Assembly: GCA_005879255.1 (NCBI GenBank)
Contig: VBKY01000393.1
Location: 1-5,875, forward strand
Source: Deltaproteobacteria bacterium
Lineage (GTDB): Bacteria; Desulfobacterota_B; Binatia; UBA9968
Length of the DNA: 5,875 nucleotides
Direction of reading: 5' to 3'
Made by a program: the position numbers and the translations under genes. Shown here piece by piece: positions 1-4,899 of this stretch (position 1 is its first letter; the number at the start of each line of letters is the position of its first letter). The notes beneath the pieces were generated by a model, which had not been told where the DNA came from, did no database searches, and saw nothing but the letters and a program-made list of their open reading frames with translations.

Positions 1-593
1 CGCATCAGATCCATCGCTTTGGCTTCACCGTAGTAACTAATCATGCCGGCCATCCATTTGCTTTCGTTCTCGTCCATCAGCAACTGGCCTTTCCACTTGG
101 GCTCGACCAGATCCCAGAAGTTTTTTGGCACGTCGCCAGTTGAGACCATTTTTTTGTTGTATGCGATGACGTTGAGTGTGGCTGCGGGCATCACCCAAAG
201 TCCCTTGTCGTCTCGATATTCGGCAGGATAGGCGGCGCGCTCGGGAGAAAGGTAACTGTCAAACAGACCTTTCTGCAGACCGCCGTAGAAATCGAAGCCG
301 GACTGCTGCACGACATCGGCGCGGACCTTCCGCGCTTGTGCTTCCGCGACAAGACGCGTCGCCATTCGTTCCGAACCGATGCGAGTGGCGTCGACTTTGA
401 TGAACGGATATTTCTTCTCGAATGCGGCGACGATTTTCTGCGCCGATACCGCTTCCATAGAAGCGTACAAGACTACTTGGCCTTCTTTCTTGGCCCCCTC
501 CAATATCGACTGACCCATTGCCGCGCCGACCAAGATAACAAACCAGAGGGCGACTGAAATGGTGAATGAGGATATTTTGGATCTGGGCGTCAT
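1..593 (-). CDS. Periplasmic ABC transporter substrate-binding protein, iron(III)-type family (3' end cut by window edge)
   Basis: This gene reads leftwards from ATG at 593-591, and 197 codons are visible before the window edge. The N-terminus is a signal peptide: a basic start (MTPRSK), a hydrophobic stretch at about residues 10-25 and a likely cleavage near AAMG/Q at 24-28. The mature part opens with ILEGAKKEGQVVLYAS, the usual first strand of family 1 extracellular solute-binding proteins. It continues with AFEKKYPFIKVD (58-68) and a hinge-like segment, ATLNVIAYNKKMV (138-150). PKNFWDLVEPKWKGQLLMD (156-174) is typical of the FbpA/AfuA iron-binding group. Such proteins capture a ligand in the periplasm for an ABC importer. 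The substrate cannot be fixed, because the ligand-binding C-terminal half is outside the window. An in-frame TGA lies just upstream of the start, so this is the longest possible ORF. No clear Shine-Dalgarno site precedes it. It is divergent from the nuo operon and probably unrelated in function. Confidence 0.88.
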   Translation of the reverse strand, partial: MTPRSKISSFTISVALWFVILVGAAMGQSILEGAKKEGQVVLYASMEAVSAQKIVAAFEKKYPFIKVDATRIGSERMATRLVAEAQARKVRADVVQQSGFDFYGGLQKGLFDSYLSPERAAYPAEYRDDKGLWVMPAATLNVIAYNKKMVSTGDVPKNFWDLVEPKWKGQLLMDENESKWMAGMISYYGEAKAMDLM

Positions 594-714
594 AACGCAA
601 TATCAAACGTTGAGTGGCTTAACATCGATGTGCTGGAGTCGTCAATGGCGATTTTCATTTCAAGAACTACTTGCGTCGCGACGTCATCAACCTATCACGT
701 GTGCCGACTTTACC

Positions 715-743
715 TTGACATCACTGCGGTTTTCCAATACAAA
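715..743 (+). promoter_or_regulatory. Putative sigma70-type promoter of the nuo operon
   Basis: A perfect -35 hexamer TTGACA (715-720) is followed after 17 bases by TACAAA (738-743), which matches four of six positions of the -10 consensus TATAAT. Transcription would start near 750 and give a leader of roughly 80 bases before the nuoA ATG at 829. The site lies in the only long non-coding gap upstream of the operon. A stretch ACAAA-TT-TTTGT (739-750) overlaps the -10 and start region and is an inverted repeat, so it could be an operator. The call rests on sequence match and position alone. Confidence 0.6.
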
Positions 744-828
744 TTTTTGTGAAGCCGATGATTTGATCGACTCCAACCGCATGCCTTTTCACGACCCCAA
801 GGTATGTGTTTTTAGCTGCCATCGATTC

Positions 829-1185
829 ATGAATCATCCCTATTTTCCTTTACTTGTGATCTTTGCCCTGGCGGCGGCAGTAATTCTTGCGCTGCTTTTC
901 ATCGCAGCGAAGATCGGCCCGAAATCCACCAATCCGGCCAAAGCTGACCCTTTCGAATCCGGCAATCCGCCTCGCGGTGACGCGCGCATCCGTTTCTCGG
1001 TGAAGTTTTATTTGGTTGCGATGCTATTTTTGATCTTCGACTTGGAAGTTGTGTTTCTCTATCCTTGGGCGATCTACTTTCGCCAGCTGGGAATCTTTGG
1101 CCTGGTACAGATGGGAATCTTTCTGGTTATTTTGACGGTCGGTTACATCTATGTCTGGAAAAAAGGCGCCCTGGAGTGGGATTGA
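829..1185 (+). CDS. nuoA: NADH-quinone oxidoreductase subunit A (NuoA, ND3 homologue)
   Basis: A small membrane subunit of complex I, close to the quinone-binding site at the junction of peripheral and membrane arms. The 118-residue product has three predicted transmembrane helices (about 5-27, 58-80 and 88-110). The hallmark loop and second helix are present: FESGNPPRGDARIRFSVKFYL, then LIFDLEVVFLYPWA at 68-81, with the conserved acidic residues Asp71 and Glu73. The loop carries FESG, as in E. coli NuoA, rather than the YECG of mitochondrial ND3, so the cysteine linked to active/deactive switching in mitochondria is absent. The frame stays open upstream to 559, but that extension overlaps the divergent gene and is not NuoA-like. 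ATG 829 gives the normal family length, although no Shine-Dalgarno site precedes it. ATG 781 is a less likely alternative that adds 16 residues. The next gene is nuoC, 6 bases downstream, where nuoB is normally found. Confidence 0.95.
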   Translation: MNHPYFPLLVIFALAAAVILALLFIAAKIGPKSTNPAKADPFESGNPPRGDARIRFSVKFYLVAMLFLIFDLEVVFLYPWAIYFRQLGIFGLVQMGIFLVILTVGYIYVWKKGALEWD

Positions 1186-1191
1186 TTTTTC

Positions 1192-1755
1192 ATGTCTGAT
1201 GCCAATCCGCGCATTTCATACATTCGAGAGAAACTTGACTCGAAGATTATAGAAGTCCGGCAAGCGCAGGGTGACGATGTGTTGCTGCTGGACCGTTCGG
1301 GATTACGAGCAAGTTTTCTCGTTTTAAAGACCGACCCGCATTTGGGTTACGATTTCCTGTCCGATATCACCGCCGTGGATTATTGGCAAAAGAAAGAGCC
1401 GCGTTTCGAGGTCGTATATCAGATTCTTTCTGTCATGAATCACCAACGGTTACGGATACGCGTTCCGGTGCCTGAAAGCGATCCAACCGTCGAGTCGCTG
1501 ACGCCGCTTTGGCGAGGCGCGAACTTTCTCGAACGCGAAGTATGGGATCTCTTCGGCATTCGCTTTATCGATCATCCCGACTTGCGACGAATTTTACTTT
1601 ACGACGAATTTCAGGGTTTTCCTTTGCGCAAAGACTACCCCGTGAATCTCTGGCAGCCCAGAGTTCCTGAACGCGAAGTGGCAGGAACCTTCGTCGATGA
1701 GCGCTCGCACAACAAATTGCTGCGCTTAAAAAAATCCCTGGGCAGCAAAATTTAG
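1192..1755 (+). CDS. nuoC: NADH-quinone oxidoreductase subunit C (NuoC, 30 kDa subunit)
   Basis: A peripheral-arm subunit of the Q module that packs against NuoD and NuoB and carries no cofactor. The 187-residue product has the expected two-layer domain, with LSDITAVDYW at 56-65 and FEVVYQILSV at 72-81. It ends with the family signature WRGANFLEREVWDLFGIRF (107-125) followed by DHPDLRRILLYDEFQGFPLRKDYP (127-150). NuoC is separate from NuoD here, unlike the fused NuoCD of E. coli. The start ATG is 6 bases after the nuoA stop. A GGAG at 1173-1176 inside the end of nuoA is the nearest Shine-Dalgarno-like motif, but at 15 bases it is rather far away. A cotranscribed, possibly coupled start is likely. 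Codon use looks somewhat more AT-rich than in nuoD to nuoG. Confidence 0.97.
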   Translation: MSDANPRISYIREKLDSKIIEVRQAQGDDVLLLDRSGLRASFLVLKTDPHLGYDFLSDITAVDYWQKKEPRFEVVYQILSVMNHQRLRIRVPVPESDPTVESLTPLWRGANFLEREVWDLFGIRFIDHPDLRRILLYDEFQGFPLRKDYPVNLWQPRVPEREVAGTFVDERSHNKLLRLKKSLGSKI

Positions 1756-1770
1756 GCCCGCAGTTACGGC

Positions 1771-2961
1771 ATGAAAGCGGAAAACCAAGATCTCCCGTTG
1801 GAGACGATGGATTTGCAGATGGGACCGTCCCATCCGGCGACCCATGGCACGATCAAATTCAATCTCAAGCTCGACGGCGAAAAGGTGCTCGACTGCGACG
1901 TCGAGGTCGGTTATCTCCATCGCGGCTTCGACAAGAGCTGCGAGCAAGCAACTTGGACACAGGTCATCCCCTACACTGACCGGCTCAACTACGCTTCGCC
2001 GCTGATCAACAATGTCGGGTATGCCCTGGCCGTGGAAAAACTTATCGGTGTCGAAACGCCGCCGCGTTGTCAATATATTCGCGTGATCGTCAGCGAGTTG
2101 TCGCGGATTTTCGATCACCTGACCTGCTGCGGCATGTCCTGCTCCGAGCTCGGCGCAATCACGGTCGGCTTCTACATGATCGAAGCGCGCGAATTGATCA
2201 TGAGGATTATGGAGAATCTCACCGGCGCGCGGTTGACCGTCACCTATGTCCGTATCGGCGGCCTCAAACACGATCTAGTCCACGATTTTGCTCAACAGGT
2301 GGCTCAGGCATTCAAGACCATTCGCAAGCTGCTGACCGATTGCGATCATTTGCTTTCGCGCAACCGGATATATATCGACCGAATGTCCAACGTCGGAGTC
2401 ATTTCCCAAGAGACCGCGCTCAACTACAGCCTCACAGGGCCGATTCTGCGGGCAACGGGCGTCAATTACGACGTGCGCAAGGCCTTCCCCTATCTCGTTT
2501 ACGATCAAATGGATTTCGCGGTTCCGTTGGGGAGCAAGGGAGACAATTACGACCGCTTTGTCTGTCGTATGCAGGAAATCGAGCAGAGCATGAGAATCGT
2601 TGAGCAGGCATTGGAGAAACTCCCCGTAGGACCGGTTTGGATCGATGATCCGCGTTTTGTGCTGCCGGAAAAGGAAAAGGTTTACAACAGCATCGAAGGG
2701 CTGATGCATCATTTCAAAATTATCATGGAAGGCATTCATGTGCCGGCCGGCGAAACCTATCTTGCCGTGGAGGGCGGCAACGGAGAGTTAGGTTTTTATC
2801 TCGTCAGTGACGGCGGCGGCAGACCCTATCGCATCCGAGTGCGTCCGCCATGTTTTATCGCCATGGGCGCCTTTCATGAGATGATCAAAGGGTACATGGT
2901 CGCCGACATCGTCCCAACGTTCGGCATGATAAATATGATCGGCGGGGAATGCGATCGCTGA
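1771..2961 (+). CDS. nuoD: NADH-quinone oxidoreductase subunit D (NuoD, 49 kDa subunit)
   Basis: A Q-module subunit that forms much of the quinone-binding cavity together with NuoB. It descends from the large subunit of NiFe hydrogenases but lacks the metal site. The 396-residue length is normal. MGPSHPATHG at 17-26 holds His25, which aligns with Thermus Nqo4 His38. YTDRLNYAS at 68-76 holds Tyr74, which aligns with Nqo4 Tyr87; these two residues bind the quinone head group. Other family blocks are HRGFDK (50-55), VSELSRIFDHL (107-117), LRATGVNYDVRKAFPY (226-241) and VSDGGGRPYRIRVRPPCF (345-362). The protein ends with the customary acidic residue-Arg pair (GGECDR). Cys361 sits where Thermus Nqo4 has Ser, and Cys394 lies close to the end. 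The ATG lies 15 bases after nuoC with no obvious Shine-Dalgarno site. The next possible start, Met13, would leave only a few residues before the conserved core. Confidence 0.97.
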   Translation: MKAENQDLPLETMDLQMGPSHPATHGTIKFNLKLDGEKVLDCDVEVGYLHRGFDKSCEQATWTQVIPYTDRLNYASPLINNVGYALAVEKLIGVETPPRCQYIRVIVSELSRIFDHLTCCGMSCSELGAITVGFYMIEARELIMRIMENLTGARLTVTYVRIGGLKHDLVHDFAQQVAQAFKTIRKLLTDCDHLLSRNRIYIDRMSNVGVISQETALNYSLTGPILRATGVNYDVRKAFPYLVYDQMDFAVPLGSKGDNYDRFVCRMQEIEQSMRIVEQALEKLPVGPVWIDDPRFVLPEKEKVYNSIEGLMHHFKIIMEGIHVPAGETYLAVEGGNGELGFYLVSDGGGRPYRIRVRPPCFIAMGAFHEMIKGYMVADIVPTFGMINMIGGECDR

Positions 2962-2978
2962 AGCGGAATATTGTCGAA

Positions 2979-3055
2979 GATCGAGGATGGAGGATCGAGG
3001 ATAGATATCACGCGGGGCGGCCGCGCAATCCTCGATTCTCGATGCTCCATCCTCG
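2979..3055. repeat. Imperfect inverted repeat between nuoD and nuoE
   Basis: The left arm CGAGGATGGAGGATCGAG (2982-2999) and the right arm CTCGATGCTCCATCCTCG (3038-3055) are complementary at 17 of 18 positions, around a 38-base spacer. The left side also holds two 14-base tandem units, GATCGAGGATGGAG (2979-2992) and GATCGAGGATAGAT (2993-3006). The spacer contains ATCCTCGAT (3028-3036), which can pair with either ATCGAGGAT copy, and a small GC-rich hairpin CGCGG/CCGCG (3011-3015 with 3021-3025). The element fills almost the whole gap between the genes. No T-run follows, so it is unlikely to be a full terminator. It could be an RNA-processing or stability hairpin inside the operon transcript, or a spreading non-coding repeat. 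Confidence 0.85.
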
Positions 3056-3060
3056 GTTCC

Positions 3061-3064
3061 AGGA
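3061..3064 (+). promoter_or_regulatory. Shine-Dalgarno-like site of nuoE, inside a short palindrome
   Basis: AGGA lies 3 bases before the nuoE ATG at 3068, which is closer than usual. It is one of the few recognisable ribosome-binding motifs in this operon. It lies inside the inverted repeat GTTCC-A-GGAAC (3056-3066), directly after the right arm of the larger nuoD/nuoE repeat. Function is inferred from position only. Confidence 0.4.
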
Positions 3065-3067
3065 ACA

Positions 3068-3541
3068 ATGGCTCTAGAGTTTTCGCCAGACACGCTAAAG
3101 AAGTTCGAGGAGACGGTGAATCGCTATCCCAAGAAAGAGGCGGCGATGTTGCCGGTGCTTTGCCTCGCCCAGCAGGAGTTCGGCCATCTGGGAGAGGAAG
3201 CGATTGCATACGTTGCCAAAATCTTGCAGCAGCCGCCAGCGCGGGTTCACGGGGTGGTGAGTTTTTATACCATGCTCAACATGAAGCCCGTCGGCCGCCA
3301 CCATATTCAAGTATGCCGGACCTTGCCCTGCGCGCTTCGCGGCGCGGAGAAAATCACCGGGTTTCTTAAGCAAAAGCTCGGGATTGAGCTAGGACAAACA
3401 ACCTCGGACAACAGGTTCACCCTGACAGAGGTCGAATGTTTGGCCTCCTGTAGCACGGCGCCGATGATGCAGATTAATGACGACTACTACGAGAACCTCA
3501 CGGAAGCTAAGGTGACGGAGATCCTCGAATCGCTGAAATAG
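3068..3541 (+). CDS. nuoE: NADH-quinone oxidoreductase subunit E (NuoE, 24 kDa subunit)
   Basis: A thioredoxin-fold [2Fe-2S] protein of the N module, which binds NuoF and carries cluster N1a near the FMN. The product is 157 residues. The N-terminal helical part contains MLPVLCLAQQEFGHL (27-41) and PARVHGVVSFYTMLNMKPVG (57-76), both typical of the family. All four cluster ligands are visible: Cys83 and Cys88 in QVCRTLPCALRGA, and Cys124 and Cys128 in EVECLASCSTAPM, giving a Cys-x4-Cys-x35-Cys-x3-Cys pattern. Length and motifs match bacterial NuoE. The gene is separated from nuoD by 106 bases holding an inverted repeat and from nuoF by only 20 bases, so nuoE and nuoF are probably translated from the same message. 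Confidence 0.97.
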   Translation: MALEFSPDTLKKFEETVNRYPKKEAAMLPVLCLAQQEFGHLGEEAIAYVAKILQQPPARVHGVVSFYTMLNMKPVGRHHIQVCRTLPCALRGAEKITGFLKQKLGIELGQTTSDNRFTLTEVECLASCSTAPMMQINDDYYENLTEAKVTEILESLK

Positions 3542-3561
3542 GCGATTTTCTCACGGACAAC

Positions 3562-4830
3562 ATGGAAAAGATTTTGCTGCGCAATATCGACGTGTCGGAT
3601 TCCCATACGCTGACGGCCTACAAGTCGCGCGGCGGGTATGGTTCGTGGCGCAAGATCGTCGAGAGCATGACACCGGAGCAGCTGATCAACGAAGTCAAAG
3701 CTTCGGGTCTGCGCGGCCGGGGCGGCGCCGGCTTTCCTACCGGCATGAAGTGGAGCTTTGTTCCTAAAGACAGCCCGAAGCCGAAATATCTCGTTTGTAA
3801 TGCGGACGAGAGCGAGCCCGGCACGTTCAAAGATCGTTTGCTCATTGAGAAAGATCCGCACGCGACCGTCGAAGGGACGCTCATCGCGGCCTACGCCATT
3901 CAATCGCATACCGCTTTCATCTATATCCGCGGTGAGCTCGCTTTCGGTGCCAGCAGGCTCGATCAAGCCGTTGAGGAAGCCATTCAAGCCGGTTATATCG
4001 GCAAGAATATTTTCGGCTCGGGATATGACTTGGACGTGATCGTTCACCGAGGCGCGGGCGCCTATATCTGCGGCGAAGAAACAGCGCTGCTGTCGTCTCT
4101 GGAAGGGGGCAGAGGTTGGCCAAAGGTCAAGCCGCCTTTTCCGGCGACCCATGGGCTGTTCGGCTGTCCGACGGTGGTCAACAATGTTGAGACACTGGCG
4201 GCGCTGCCCTGGATTATCGAACGTGGAGCGGCCGTTTATGCGGCCATGGGCACGGAGAAGAGCAAGGGGACGAAACTTTTCAGCGTCAGTGGTCACATAG
4301 CTAAGCCCGGTGTCTACGAAGTGGAAATGGGTTATCCATTCAAAAAGTTTCTCGATGAAGACTGCGGCGGAGTTGCCAACGGCAGAAAACTCAAGGGTGT
4401 CATTCCGGGGGGCGGGTCGATGCCGGTGCTGCGCCCTGAGGAGATCGAAAAGGTGAATCTCGATTACGAGTCCGTCCAGGCGGCGGGAAGCCTGCTCGGC
4501 TCCGGCGGAGTAATCGTCATGGACGATTCCACGTGCATGGTCGGCGCCGCGTGGAACCTCGCTCGTTTTTTCGCTCACGAATCCTGCGGCCAATGCAGCC
4601 CGTGCCGCGAAGGCTGTCACTGGATGGAAAAGATTTTTCACCGCATCGAGCAAGGCGCGGGCGAGAAGGGCGATCTCGATCTGATTCTCAACGTCAGCGG
4701 CAACATCATGGGGAATACGATTTGTCCTTTCGGCGATGCGGCAGCTATGCCGGCGGCAGCGTTTATCAAGAAATACCGCGACGAGTTTGAAGCGCATATT
4801 GCGGAAAAGCGCTGCACGATAACGGGATAG
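3562..4830 (+). CDS. nuoF: NADH-quinone oxidoreductase subunit F (NuoF, 51 kDa subunit)
   Basis: The catalytic entry point of complex I: it binds NADH and FMN, accepts the hydride, and passes electrons to cluster N3. The 422-residue product is full length. The glycine-rich nucleotide motif GLRGRGGAGFPTGMKW is at 49-64. FMN-site residues lie in CNADESEPGTFKDR (79-92) and GAGAYICGEETALLSSLEG (164-182). The N3 [4Fe-4S] ligands are Cys342, Cys345 and Cys348 in ESCGQCSPCREG, plus Cys388 in GNTICPFGDA. No key residue is missing. The start ATG is 20 bases after nuoE, with only a weak ACGGA upstream. The long open frame on the opposite strand here (3487-5013) is a coding shadow. NuoF resembles the beta subunits of NAD-linked formate dehydrogenases and hydrogenases, but the neighbours settle it as complex I. 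Confidence 0.98.
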   Translation: MEKILLRNIDVSDSHTLTAYKSRGGYGSWRKIVESMTPEQLINEVKASGLRGRGGAGFPTGMKWSFVPKDSPKPKYLVCNADESEPGTFKDRLLIEKDPHATVEGTLIAAYAIQSHTAFIYIRGELAFGASRLDQAVEEAIQAGYIGKNIFGSGYDLDVIVHRGAGAYICGEETALLSSLEGGRGWPKVKPPFPATHGLFGCPTVVNNVETLAALPWIIERGAAVYAAMGTEKSKGTKLFSVSGHIAKPGVYEVEMGYPFKKFLDEDCGGVANGRKLKGVIPGGGSMPVLRPEEIEKVNLDYESVQAAGSLLGSGGVIVMDDSTCMVGAAWNLARFFAHESCGQCSPCREGCHWMEKIFHRIEQGAGEKGDLDLILNVSGNIMGNTICPFGDAAAMPAAAFIKKYRDEFEAHIAEKRCTITG

Positions 4831-4884
4831 GAGTGATGGAGTGATGGGTGGGGGAGCAATACTCCAATACTCCTTCACTCCAAT
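4830..4884. repeat. Imperfect inverted repeat with 8-base units between nuoF and nuoG
   Basis: The left arm GGAGTGATGGAGTGATGG (4830-4847) pairs with CCAATACTCCTTCACTCC (4864-4881) at 15 of 18 positions, across a 16-base loop. The left side is two tandem copies of GGAGTGAT (4830-4837 and 4838-4845). The right side is three near-copies of its inverted form: ACTCCAAT (4861-4868), ACTCCTTC (4869-4876) and ACTCCAAT (4877-4884). The element begins on the last base of the nuoF stop codon and ends 15 bases before the nuoG ATG. No T-run follows it, so full termination is unlikely. It has the same design as the nuoD/nuoE element but a different unit sequence. Confidence 0.85.
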
Positions 4885-4899
4885 AACCCAGTCTTCGAT

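Noticed and set aside
259..606. A 115-codon minus-strand open frame overlapping the solute-binding gene
   Set aside because: Another minus-strand frame (593 to 1) gives a clear signal peptide and solute-binding-protein motifs; this one is its shadow.
559..828. Ninety-codon N-terminal extension of nuoA
   Set aside because: The extra residues are not NuoA-like, overlap the divergent gene, and begin upstream of the likely promoter. ATG 829 gives the normal 118 residues.
1726..2271. A 181-codon minus-strand open frame opposite nuoD
   Set aside because: It is antisense to the conserved N-terminal half of nuoD and has no recognisable motifs.
2979..3055. CRISPR array or insertion-sequence remnant in the nuoD/nuoE gap
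   Set aside because: The units are short, imperfect and mirrored, with no regular spacers, no transposase fragment and no target-site duplication that I can see.
4830..4884. Rho-independent terminator after nuoF
   Set aside because: The inverted repeat has mismatches and no following T-run, and nuoG continues directly downstream in the same direction.
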